From Streptococcus suis (GTDB lineage Bacteria; Bacillota; Bacilli; Lactobacillales; Streptococcaceae): 64,000 nt of DNA. This document shows positions 28,593 through 37,016 of the stretch, in pieces. The position numbers and the translations under genes are program-made. The notes under the pieces were generated by a model. That model saw only the letters and a list, made by a program, of their open reading frames with translations, was not told the origin of the DNA and did not search any database. Within the stretch, counting starts at the first letter, position 1. Every line of letters starts with the position of its first letter. Where the stretch lies: NCBI RefSeq assembly GCF_002960625.1, contig NZ_POJH01000011.1, forward strand, positions 35,211 to 99,210, read 5' to 3'.

Positions 28593-29672
28593 TTATAGTA
28601 TACCTTTCTTGGTGTAGTAGGTGGGACAAAGAAGAGGAAGGACTTGATAGGGATGCTCATTATCAATAATTTGAATCAGTCCTGTCCCTTTTCCGATGGG
28701 GATTACAATTCCTTCAGGGTCTAAGTCAGGGAAGAGAAATTGCGTTGTCTTTTTGTTGATATTTCCGATTTGAATCAATACATTTAACTGTTCACGAACT
28801 GAGACAGGTATCGTATTATGGTCAAAACGTTGACTTACTAAAAAAAGGTGGACTCTAGTTGCACGACCAAGAAGAGCAATTTGAGACAATAGAGAAAAAA
28901 ATGAATCCTTAATAGTCTTGTTTACGCCTTCACTCAAGGCAAGTACCTCATCAATGACAATTGTCAAATGGTCAAATTGATGTTCAGGATTGTCATAAAG
29001 GATTTCTTGTCGTTGCTGAATGAGATTTAGGCAAGTGCTGAGATTTTCATTGATTTCGGAAACAAAATCTGATTTTGAACGGTTCTTTTGAGGATGAATT
29101 ATGGCAATGCCATTTTCACGAGCCCAGCGAGACGGTGTATCAAATTTGGGGTCTACAATAATAAGTTCAGAAAAGTTTTTCAATAAACTTAGAAAGTAGG
29201 TAAGTGCATATGACTTCCCAGAGCCACTATTTCCAGCGATTGCTAGCGAAGTGACCTTATTAAAGTTCAGAGTGAGATTTTTCATAATTGGAAGAATATC
29301 TTTTTCCTGCATTTTTGAAAATTCCTCTAAATCTGAGATGACCAATCGTTCAGAAACACCTTTTTTCCAAGGAAAGAAAAGCCCTCGCTGAACATGAATA
29401 TCATCAGTATCTAGTGCCATGAAATAGGCTGAATTTTGCTTTAAGAGGGTATAACGTGGGTAAAGGGCAGCATTGGCAATCAAGAAAATTTTCTGATAGA
29501 GTTCATCATCAATGATATAACCTGCAGGTAAGCGAGGAATAAACAGAAAGCCGTCAGACATAATCTTAGTATCAAAGCTGTTGGTATAGCTAGTTTCCCC
29601 CTGCATGAGGGCTCCAAGTCCCATATTGAGACTTTGGAGCAGGTATTGAGCTAGTTCTTTATTCGTCATCAT
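28593..29672 (-). CDS. FtsK/SpoIIIE-type ATPase, TcpA-like coupling protein
   Basis: 359 residues with Walker A GNSGSGKSYALTYFL (from about residue 149), Walker B LTIVIDEVLAL, and FLVSQRFDHNTIP, in the FtsK/SpoIIIE order. No N-terminal membrane segments. Integrative mobilizable elements of streptococci often encode such TcpA-like coupling proteins beside a rolling-circle initiator. It would link the nicked element DNA to a helper conjugation channel. The stop is followed at once by the membrane-protein gene; the start overlaps the preceding gene (ATGA-type). Confidence 0.85.
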   Translation of the reverse strand: MMTNKELAQYLLQSLNMGLGALMQGETSYTNSFDTKIMSDGFLFIPRLPAGYIIDDELYQKIFLIANAALYPRYTLLKQNSAYFMALDTDDIHVQRGLFFPWKKGVSERLVISDLEEFSKMQEKDILPIMKNLTLNFNKVTSLAIAGNSGSGKSYALTYFLSLLKNFSELIIVDPKFDTPSRWARENGIAIIHPQKNRSKSDFVSEINENLSTCLNLIQQRQEILYDNPEHQFDHLTIVIDEVLALSEGVNKTIKDSFFSLLSQIALLGRATRVHLFLVSQRFDHNTIPVSVREQLNVLIQIGNINKKTTQFLFPDLDPEGIVIPIGKGTGLIQIIDNEHPYQVLPLLCPTYYTKKGIL

Positions 29673-29995
29673 TTAACCTCCTTAATATTAGTAGCACGGA
29701 AATAGACATTATAGCCAACTTCACAGGCTTCTAGGTTCTCAAATTCAACCATAGTCATATAGGCTGGCAGTGTTACCTCAGATTCAAATTTCACTTGGAA
29801 GGGTGGAAGTCCTTTTTGACTGAACCAAGCTTTATGGGCAATAATTTCTCCTGTTGGCTGACCGTCTTCAAATCTCATTTGAGGTTCAAGTTCGGTGCTT
29901 AAACAATGGATTGCTTGTTTGATGTCGATGTATTCGGTTGCGGTATTGGCTGAATAGCCACCTTTGCGATTACGAGTTTTCATAGTTTTCACCAT
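29669..29995 (-). CDS. Small element protein, unknown
   Basis: 108 residues. N-terminal basic stretch (MKTRNRKGGYSAN) then ATEYIDIKQAIHCL and a beta-rich C-terminal half ending FENLEACEVGYNVYFRATNIKEVK. No recognised domain. Overlaps the FtsK-like gene by 4 bp and is therefore its operon partner. A second in-frame ATG at 29983 is possible. By position it resembles the small proteins (DUF961-like) found before TcpA genes in Tn916-type elements, but the similarity is not certain. Confidence 0.65.
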   Translation of the reverse strand: MVKTMKTRNRKGGYSANTATEYIDIKQAIHCLSTELEPQMRFEDGQPTGEIIAHKAWFSQKGLPPFQVKFESEVTLPAYMTMVEFENLEACEVGYNVYFRATNIKEVK

Positions 29996-30082
29996 TTATC
30001 TTTCATTGTGTTTGTAGATTCAGGTCAACATGCTCCTTTTAAGTCATGAGCTGGACTTTTGTTAGGTCAAGATTTCTTACCT

Positions 30083-30098
30083 CCTTATCTATAAGGAG
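30083..30098. repeat. Copy 2 of the shared palindromic motif
   Basis: Perfect arms CCTTAT/ATAAGG around CT, continuing GAG, the same as at 27802-27816. It stands in the gap between the 29995 and 30137 genes. Confidence 0.5.
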
Positions 30099-30136
30099 AA
30101 AAAAGCAGGAAACTGGTAGTTCCTGCTAAAAGTTTT

Positions 30137-30571
30137 TTAGAAATATTTTCCGAGTTCTTTTTTTAAGATATCAATGGTGTCCTCATAGTGTTTTTTAATG
30201 GTTTTGTGGCTCTTGTACGGAGTCTCTTTGGTCAGTTGTAGTGCTGAAGTGCCATAGAGTGTAATTTCTAGAAAGATATGAAGGTCAACTTCTGGAAGTT
30301 TAGAGAGAACATTGTAGAGGTGTTCATTACGCTCCTTGATAAGTAACTGTTCAATCGGGTTATAAGTATTATCAGGATATAAGTCCATGAGCTCCGTTAC
30401 TTGTCCTTCATTTGAAACGATAGCATTTAGACTAGTCTTGCCATAATAGCGTTCTTTTCGTTCAAGGTTATCCATTGGTTGATTGAGTAGTTTATCAACT
30501 TTACTCCAATCACCTTTTTTAACGGCGTTTGCAATGTTCTGTTCACGTTTGTTTTCGACTTTGTTAGTCAT
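30137..30571 (-). CDS. Sigma-region-4-like small protein
   Basis: 144 residues from MTNKVENKREQN at 30571 (AAAGGA site 8 nt upstream); a longer frame to 30676 exists but lacks such a site. The C-terminus (EITLYGTSALQLTKETPYKSHKTIKKHYEDTI) is a helix-turn-helix like region 4 of small sigma factors carried by conjugative elements. The rest is helical and charged. It could be a regulator of element genes. A perfect 8-bp-arm hairpin (30582-30599) lies in its leader. Confidence 0.6.
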   Translation of the reverse strand: MTNKVENKREQNIANAVKKGDWSKVDKLLNQPMDNLERKERYYGKTSLNAIVSNEGQVTELMDLYPDNTYNPIEQLLIKERNEHLYNVLSKLPEVDLHIFLEITLYGTSALQLTKETPYKSHKTIKKHYEDTIDILKKELGKYF

Positions 30572-30941
30572 ATAGTGTCCTTTCCGTCCTCGGACGGAAG
30601 AGAAACACATTCGTTTGCCGATTGGAGTATGAAAAGCACACCAAAGAAACGGCGAAACATTTGACACAGTGACCACCTGATGGTGTAACTATGTTCTGAG
30701 TTTCAATCCGTCCATTTGATGCGCATCAATATAGGACTATAAAAATGATTTTGTTAAGATTTTCATCTTATGATTACATTGTAGTTGATGATAATCACTT
30801 TTCCCATGACTTGTCAGTTCATGTTACTTAAGCCTACAATTGCAGGGTTTCTACTGATTAAAGTTCAATATATGGGCTGAACTCTTTATAAAACATGAAC
30901 TTCCAATTCATAAAACACGTAACTTTTTTCAAAAAAAATTT
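30572..30941. other. Gap between sigma-like gene and hsd promoter
   Basis: About 370 bp. Holds a perfect hairpin TTCCGTCC/GGACGGAA (30582-30599) in the sigma-like leader. The remainder is A/T rich and I see no gene in it. It separates the mobility module (minus strand) from the restriction-modification cargo (plus strand). Confidence 0.6.
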
Positions 30942-30969
30942 TTCTCACGTGATATAATAGTAGTGAGAA
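30942..30969 (+). promoter_or_regulatory. hsd operon promoter with inverted repeat
   Basis: Extended -10 TGATATAAT (30950-30958). The -35 is weak. TTCTCAC (30942-30948) and GTGAGAA (30963-30969) form an inverted repeat around the -10, a likely operator. Transcription should start near 30966, before the leader frame. Confidence 0.7.
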
Positions 30970-30991
30970 TAACTTGATTAGGGGAATAGTT

Positions 30992-31159
30992 GTGATACAA
31001 TCTAACAGCACAGCACAGCACAGCACAGCACAGCACAGCACAGCACAGCACAGCACAGCACAGCACAGCACAGCACAGCACAGCACAGCAGGTAGTTTCT
31101 ACCTTTTTTCAGCACGCAAAAAAACGCCTTCACACATTGAGAATGGAGGTGCTTTTTAA
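30992..31159 (+). CDS. Leader reading frame containing the CAGCA tract, coupled to hsdM
   Basis: GTG start at 30992 with AGGGGAA 7 nt upstream, placed about 25 nt after the expected transcription start. It codes VIQSN, then repeats of Ser-Thr-Ala-Gln-His from the CAGCA tract, then GSFYLFSARKKTPS and IENGGAF, 55 residues. It ends in TAA whose last base is the A of the hsdM ATG (TAATG). A TTG at 30974 is an alternative start. The product has no recognisable function; the frame more likely acts as a cis leader. Other repeat numbers would stop at 31092-31094 or run past the hsdM start. Confidence 0.55.
   Translation: MIQSNSTAQHSTAQHSTAQHSTAQHSTAQHSTAGSFYLFSARKKTPSHIENGGAF
31006..31090 (+). repeat. 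Simple sequence repeat, 17 perfect CAGCA units
   Basis: 85 bp of uninterrupted CAGCA, 69 bp upstream of the hsdM start and downstream of the hsd promoter. A 5-bp unit cannot preserve reading frame, so slippage changes the frame of anything translated across it. Pentamer tracts (GAGCA) are known in the phase-variable type III modS genes of S. suis. Confidence 0.97.
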
Positions 31160-32760
31160 TGGCTAAAAAAACAGTGTCTAAAGAGGCTACCTTAGAACAA
31201 ATCCTTTTAAACTGTCGCATTGCTTTACGTGGGGCAGGTGGAACAGAAAAAAATCGTGATGCCGTTATTGGTTTGGTCTTTATAAAGTTTGCTAGCGATA
31301 AATTTGAAAATCGTCGTCAGGAGATTAGTCGTGAATATGCTGATAAACCTGAATTGGTAAAGATTTTAGCAGAGAAGAAAGACTCATATACTTCCCAAAA
31401 TGTGTTCTATCTTGAGCCTGAGAGTCGCTGGTCTTATCTCGTTCAAGAATCAAGCTCCAACGATATAGCGATAAAAATCGATACAGCTATGGCAACGATT
31501 GAAAAGGACAATCCTTCTCTAGAAGGTGCCCTTTTGTCGAACTTTTATGCTAGTTTAGGTGCTGAGATTAGAACTCTTAAAAATTTGATTGATGAAATCA
31601 ATAAGATTGACCAAAGTAAGTTTCATGAAGAAGATTTAATCGGTCGAGTTTATGAATACTTCATGCAGTCTTATGCCGTAGCCAGTACTAAAGAAGAGGG
31701 AGAATTTTACACCCCACCTTCAGCGGTAAAATTGATTGCGGAACTGATTGAGCCCTATTCTGGAAGAGTTTACGACCCAGCCTGTGGTTCAGGAGGAATG
31801 TTTGTTCAGTCTATGAAGTTTATCGAACAACATCATGGAAATAAGAAAAACATTTCTATCATTGGTCAAGAAAAGAACCCTGACACCCGTCGTTTGGCAA
31901 AAATGAACCTTGCGATTCGAGGAATTTCATATAATTTTGGAAATAAACCTTATGGAGAGAGTTCCAGCTTTACAGATGACCAGCATAGAGACATAAAGGT
32001 TGATTATATCATGGCAAATCCGCCATTCAACTTAAAAGATTGGCGTGGCGAAAAAGAGTTGCTAGACGATGCTCGGTGGGAAGGCTATAAAGTCCCACCT
32101 GCTTCTAATGCCAATTATGCTTGGATTCTTCATATGCTGTCTAAGCTAGATGTAACTGATGGAGTTGCAGGTTTTCTTTTGGCAAATGGTGCTTTGAATG
32201 CCGATGGTGTAGAGTATGAAATCCGTAAACAGCTTATTGAGAATGATAAAGTAGAGGCAATTATTGTCTTACCTCGTGATATGTTTTACACGACGGATAT
32301 TTCAGTAACACTTTGGATTTTGAACAACAATAAAAAAGGTGGTCTGAAAAATGGTCATGAATACCGTAATCGTCAGTATGAAATCCTTTTCTGTGACTTA
32401 AGACGCTGGGATGACCATATTGAACAGTATGTTGTTGAAAAAGGTAAGAAAAAGAAGAAAACAGTCTTGACTGATAAGCAAATTGCTGATGTAAAAGCAA
32501 TTTATAACTCATGGCAAACAGGTGAAGGCTATGAAGATGTAGCTGAATTATGCAAATCAGCAAGCCTTGAGGAGATTCGCAAAGCTAACTACTCTCTTGC
32601 TCCTTCTAAGTATGTCGAGTTTATCGACCATGATTTAGATATTGACTACGATGTGGAGATGGCACGTATCCAAGCTGAGATGAGAGAAATCTTGTCACTA
32701 GAAAAAGCTTCTCAAGCTAGCTTGGAAGAAGCCTTTAAGGGGATTGGGTATGAAGTTTAA
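31159..32760 (+). CDS. hsdM: Type I restriction-modification methyltransferase subunit HsdM
   Basis: 533 residues. N-terminal helical HsdM_N domain (about 10-140), SAM motif I DPACGSGGM (206-214) and catalytic motif IV NPPF (287-290) of N6-adenine methylases, plus a C-terminal helical part that contacts HsdS. Ribosome site GGAGG 9 nt before the ATG. A TGA at 31138-31140 closes its own frame upstream, so the repeat tract is not part of HsdM. Overlaps hsdS by 11 bp. Confidence 0.95.
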   Translation: MAKKTVSKEATLEQILLNCRIALRGAGGTEKNRDAVIGLVFIKFASDKFENRRQEISREYADKPELVKILAEKKDSYTSQNVFYLEPESRWSYLVQESSSNDIAIKIDTAMATIEKDNPSLEGALLSNFYASLGAEIRTLKNLIDEINKIDQSKFHEEDLIGRVYEYFMQSYAVASTKEEGEFYTPPSAVKLIAELIEPYSGRVYDPACGSGGMFVQSMKFIEQHHGNKKNISIIGQEKNPDTRRLAKMNLAIRGISYNFGNKPYGESSSFTDDQHRDIKVDYIMANPPFNLKDWRGEKELLDDARWEGYKVPPASNANYAWILHMLSKLDVTDGVAGFLLANGALNADGVEYEIRKQLIENDKVEAIIVLPRDMFYTTDISVTLWILNNNKKGGLKNGHEYRNRQYEILFCDLRRWDDHIEQYVVEKGKKKKKTVLTDKQIADVKAIYNSWQTGEGYEDVAELCKSASLEEIRKANYSLAPSKYVEFIDHDLDIDYDVEMARIQAEMREILSLEKASQASLEEAFKGIGYEV

Positions 32761-33874
32761 GTTAGGAAGATTGATTGAACAACTTGATGAAAGAAATGCA
32801 GGTGCAGAGCACACGCTCACGGACGTTAAAGGGATTTCTATTCAGAAGGTATTTATCGAGACTAAAGCCAATATGGATGGCGTATCGTTGAAACCCTACA
32901 AACTGGTTAAGCCCGATACTTTTGCTTATGTGACTGTCACTTCACGAAATGGTGAGAAAATCACCCTTGCATACAATGATACAGAGGATACCTATATCGT
33001 TTCGTCATCTTATATTGTTTTTCACAATAAAGAACCAAAGTTATTATCTTCTGAATTTCTATTCATGTATTTCAACCGTCCAGAATTTGACCGTTTTTCA
33101 AGGTATAATTCATGGGGGTCAGCACGTGAAACCTTCTCATGGGACGATATGTGCGATATTGAAATCGACCTCCCACCTCTCCACATTCAAGAAAAGTATG
33201 TCGCTGTCTATCAAGCCATGCTCGCCAATCAAAAAGCCTATGAAAATGGACTAGAAGATTTGAAACTGGTGTGTGATGCAACAATTGAAAAACTTCGGAG
33301 AGAAATGCCTAGTGAAGCTATTGGAAGATATATTGAGCAGACGGACGAAAGAAACGATGGATTAGGAGTTGATTTTGTTAGAGGATTATCAATCGAGAAA
33401 AAAATTATTCCGACAAAAGCTAATATGTCAGGCGTAAGTTTATCTAATTATAAATTGTTTAAACCGAATGAGATTGCTTACGTAACGGTTACTTCTAGAA
33501 ATGGTGAAAAAATTACTATTGCACAAAATAATACTACTGAAAAATATTTAGTCTCCTCATCTTATATAACTTTTAAGATTACAGATAAGGAAATTTTGTT
33601 ACCTGAGTTTTTGTTCATGTATTTTAATCGAGATAATTTTGATAGATTTGCCAGATTCAATTCATGGGGGTCAGCACGTGAAACGTATAATTGGGAGGAT
33701 TTTATAGAATTTGAAATCCCTGTGCCTGACATTAATATCCAACAGTCCATCGTAGATATTTACAATGCCTATATCACACGCAAAGAAATCAATGAGAGGC
33801 TCAAACAGCAAATAAAGGAAATTTGTCCTATTTTGATTGCTGGAGCTATAAAGGAGGCGAATAGCAATGCCTAA
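32750..33874 (+). CDS. hsdS: Type I specificity subunit HsdS with two near-identical halves
   Basis: 374 residues from the ATG at 32750 (AAGGGG upstream; the track-like longer start at 32744 is a TTG). Two target recognition domains, about 1-185 and 186-374, are strongly similar: LGRLIEQLDERN versus IGRYIEQTDERN, GVSLKPYKL versus GVSLSNYKL, VTVTSRNGEKIT in both, NSWGSARET in both. Similar TRDs predict a near-palindromic bipartite target. A 26-bp identical DNA stretch (33107-33132 and 33659-33684) lies 552 bp apart and could recombine in frame. Confidence 0.93.
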   Translation: MKFKLGRLIEQLDERNAGAEHTLTDVKGISIQKVFIETKANMDGVSLKPYKLVKPDTFAYVTVTSRNGEKITLAYNDTEDTYIVSSSYIVFHNKEPKLLSSEFLFMYFNRPEFDRFSRYNSWGSARETFSWDDMCDIEIDLPPLHIQEKYVAVYQAMLANQKAYENGLEDLKLVCDATIEKLRREMPSEAIGRYIEQTDERNDGLGVDFVRGLSIEKKIIPTKANMSGVSLSNYKLFKPNEIAYVTVTSRNGEKITIAQNNTTEKYLVSSSYITFKITDKEILLPEFLFMYFNRDNFDRFARFNSWGSARETYNWEDFIEFEIPVPDINIQQSIVDIYNAYITRKEINERLKQQIKEICPILIAGAIKEANSNA

Positions 33875-36800
33875 ATTTACGGAAGCTCAACTGGAAGAAG
33901 CGATTATTGAGCTGTTTCAAGCACAGGGGTATGACTATACCAATGGTGACAAACTGCATCGCAAGTATGATGATATTCTGCTGGAAGAGGACATGAGGGA
34001 CTTTCTCAGTCATCGCTATTCAAATTTAACCGATACAGAGCTAGAAAAAGTTATCAATAAAATCAAGTATGTTCCCAACACCCCGCTTTATATGGGGAAT
34101 CGTGAGGCGTTTTATTTGGTCAATGAGGGATTTAACCTTGTTCGTGACGACTCAGCGCTGGCGCCAATTCATATCGAGTATATTGATTTTGAGAATCCTG
34201 AAAACAACATTTTTAAAGTCGTCAATCAATATACGGTTCAAGATGTCCGTGAGCGCCGACCAGACCTGATTCTCTTTATCAATGGGATTCCTGTTGCTAT
34301 TTTTGAGTTCAAGACAGCTATTCAGGAGACAACAAATGTCTATGACGCTTGGAAGCAGATTACCATTCGCTATAACAGAGATATCCCTTCTCTGATGAAG
34401 TACGCTTTCTTGTCAGTTATTTCTGATGGAGCTAATACCAAGTTGGGTTCAATCTTTACGCCTTACGAATACTACTATTCATGGAATAAAGTAAATGATA
34501 CTGAGAAGGTGTCTAATGGTATTTCTGCTCTTTTGACCATGATTCATGGAGCTTTTGCCAAAGATAGAGTGGTGGCTATCTTACGAGATTTCATCTATTA
34601 TCCTGACTCTGATAAAAAGGATACAGCTATCGTGACACGCTATCCTCAGTTTTTTGCAGCCAATAAGATGTTGGAAAATATCAAGTTGCATTTAAAACCT
34701 CATGGGGACGGTAAGGGAGGTACTTACTTTGGTGCGACTGGTTCAGGTAAGACGAATACTATGCTTTTCTTGTCACGTTTACTAGCGACACATGACCGAG
34801 AAATCTTCAAGTCTCCGACTGTAGTTATTTTGGTTGACCGTGAGGATTTAAGCGACCAGACCAGCAAACTTTTTGAAGGGTCAAAACGTTACCTAAAAAC
34901 AGAAAAAGTCAAAACGATTGGAAGCCGAGCAGAACTTAAACGAGAGTTATCCATCAATGAGAGTGGTGGTGTTTATATTACCACGATTCAAAAATTTGAA
35001 GAGGCAACAGGATTACTTTCAGAACGAACAAATATCATCTGTATCTCAGATGAAGCACACCGAACACAGACAAACGTAGGTTCTAAGCTAAAATACACGG
35101 ATGCTGGTGTTGAAACTTCTTACGGATTTGCCAAGTATTTAAGAGATTCATTCCCAAATGCGACTTATGCTGGCTTCACGGGCACACCGATTGATGAAAC
35201 GATACATGTTTTTGGTGAAGTTGTTGAATCTTACACGATGAAAGAATCAACAGATGATGGCATTACTGTTCGCATCTCCTATGAACCACGCTTGGCACGT
35301 GTTATCACGAATAAGGAACAGATTGCTGAGATTGACAACTACTACAAAGAAGTTGAGGAGCAGGGCGCCAATATTGAGCAGATAGAGGCAAGTAAACGTA
35401 CCATGTCTAAGGTGACACAAATTTTAAGTCACCCAGACCGTATCCGAAAAGTAGCTATAGATATTGTTGAACATTATGAAAAGGTGGTTAGTGAGAAGCC
35501 TGAGATTGTTCAAAAAGCTATGATTGTTTGTTCAAATCGTGAGCATGCCTTTAGTGTTTATCAAGCCATAAAATCAGTTCGTCCAGAATGGTTTATCGCA
35601 AAGAAAACGGAGCGTGAGGATTTATCACAGCAAGAATTAGAAAAGTTAGAATCTCTGCCTAAAGTCAATATAGTTGCAACACGTAGCCAAGATGACGTCA
35701 AGGAAATGTATGATTTATTGGGAGATGCGAAACACCGTAAGATGTTGGACACTCAATTTAAAAACAATGATTCAAACTTTCAAATTGTTATTGTTGTGGA
35801 TATGTGGATTACGGGGTTTGATGTACCATCACTTGCCGTTATGTACATTGACAAGCCTCTGCAAAAACATACGCTTATACAGACGATTTCCCGTGTCAAT
35901 CGTGTTTTTGAAGGAAAAGACTATGGTTTGGTTGTTGACTATATTGGCATCAAGCGAGCAATGCTAGAAGCTATCAAAACTTATGGTGGGGAGCAAGAAA
36001 GCCCAATTGATGAGTTGGAGGTTACCTTGAAAATCTTTAGAAATCAATTGAGTTTAATTGATGAATTGCTGGTCAATTTTGATGCCTCGGATTTCTATCG
36101 TGGTACGCCTGCGGAGAGATTACTTTGTCTTAACAGAGGAGCAGAGTACGTTCAGAGACTTCATGATATGGAAGTACGTTTTATGTACCTTTCACGTCGA
36201 ATGAAATCTGCTTATGAGATTGTTTTTCCTTCTGGAGAACTCACAGATGAGGAGACAGAGAAAGCTCAATTTTATATGGCAATTCGGTCAATTATCTATA
36301 AACAGACCAAAGGTAATGCACCAGACGCTGAAATAATGAACAAGCAAGTTCAGCAAATGATTGAAAATGCGATAGCTTCAACGGGTGTGGAAGATATTGT
36401 TAATAATGACAAACAAGAGCTATTCGATGAAAGTTTCTTAGATGAACTCGATGCTTTAGAGATGCCTATCACTAAGTTCAATGCCTTGCTAAAATTATTG
36501 AAACGTGCCATAGACCAATATGGTGGAACGAATCGAGTCAAGGCAATTGAGTTTTCTGACAGATTAGAGAGAGTTGTTGAAGCCTATAACAATAGAGATA
36601 GCCAAATTTTTGTTTCTGAGGTAACGGCAGATTTTATCAATAGTCTTTCAGATGAAATTATGAGAATTTTGAAAGACCTCCAAGTTGATATGGATTCATT
36701 TAAAGACTTAGGAATATCTTATGAAGAAAAAGCCTTTTATGATATCCTTATCAAGGTTCGAGACGAACATGACTTTGAATATGCTGATGAAAAATGTATT

Positions 36801-37001
36801 GACTTAGCTAAAGCGATTAAAGAGTTGGTAGATGATAAAGCACAGTATGCAGACTGGTCAAGTCGTGAGGATATTAAGAGTCAGCTGAACATGGATTTAA
36901 CAATTTTACTCTATGAAAACGGCTATCCACCGCAATGGAATGATGAAGTTTTTGAACAAGTGCTTGGACAAGCTGAGAACTTTAAAAAGTCTACAAACTG
37001 A
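33867..37001 (+). CDS. hsdR: Type I restriction endonuclease subunit HsdR
   Basis: 1044 residues. N-terminal PD-(D/E)xK nuclease with RPDLILFING and IFEFKTA (about 130-150), then an SF2 helicase motor with Walker A GATGSGKT (289-296), DEAH (395-398), GFTGTPI and QTISRVNR, and a C-terminal helical region. It cleaves unmodified DNA after ATP-driven translocation. Starts 8 bp before the end of hsdS with GGAGG upstream. All motifs look intact, so restriction should work whenever HsdM and HsdS are made. Confidence 0.96.
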   Translation: MPKFTEAQLEEAIIELFQAQGYDYTNGDKLHRKYDDILLEEDMRDFLSHRYSNLTDTELEKVINKIKYVPNTPLYMGNREAFYLVNEGFNLVRDDSALAPIHIEYIDFENPENNIFKVVNQYTVQDVRERRPDLILFINGIPVAIFEFKTAIQETTNVYDAWKQITIRYNRDIPSLMKYAFLSVISDGANTKLGSIFTPYEYYYSWNKVNDTEKVSNGISALLTMIHGAFAKDRVVAILRDFIYYPDSDKKDTAIVTRYPQFFAANKMLENIKLHLKPHGDGKGGTYFGATGSGKTNTMLFLSRLLATHDREIFKSPTVVILVDREDLSDQTSKLFEGSKRYLKTEKVKTIGSRAELKRELSINESGGVYITTIQKFEEATGLLSERTNIICISDEAHRTQTNVGSKLKYTDAGVETSYGFAKYLRDSFPNATYAGFTGTPIDETIHVFGEVVESYTMKESTDDGITVRISYEPRLARVITNKEQIAEIDNYYKEVEEQGANIEQIEASKRTMSKVTQILSHPDRIRKVAIDIVEHYEKVVSEKPEIVQKAMIVCSNREHAFSVYQAIKSVRPEWFIAKKTEREDLSQQELEKLESLPKVNIVATRSQDDVKEMYDLLGDAKHRKMLDTQFKNNDSNFQIVIVVDMWITGFDVPSLAVMYIDKPLQKHTLIQTISRVNRVFEGKDYGLVVDYIGIKRAMLEAIKTYGGEQESPIDELEVTLKIFRNQLSLIDELLVNFDASDFYRGTPAERLLCLNRGAEYVQRLHDMEVRFMYLSRRMKSAYEIVFPSGELTDEETEKAQFYMAIRSIIYKQTKGNAPDAEIMNKQVQQMIENAIASTGVEDIVNNDKQELFDESFLDELDALEMPITKFNALLKLLKRAIDQYGGTNRVKAIEFSDRLERVVEAYNNRDSQIFVSEVTADFINSLSDEIMRILKDLQVDMDSFKDLGISYEEKAFYDILIKVRDEHDFEYADEKCIDLAKAIKELVDDKAQYADWSSREDIKSQLNMDLTILLYENGYPPQWNDEVFEQVLGQAENFKKSTN

Positions 37002-37016
37002 TACCTAGGAGGATAT

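Noticed and set aside
31006..31090. CAGCA tract as a CRISPR array or coding repeat of HsdM
   Set aside because: No spacers exist between units, and a TGA at 31138 separates the tract from the hsdM frame.
30886..31220. Open frames on the minus strand across the CAGCA tract (repeats of Leu-Cys-Cys-Ala-Val)
   Set aside because: They exist only because a 5-bp repeat has no stops in any frame; no ribosome site or promoter supports them.
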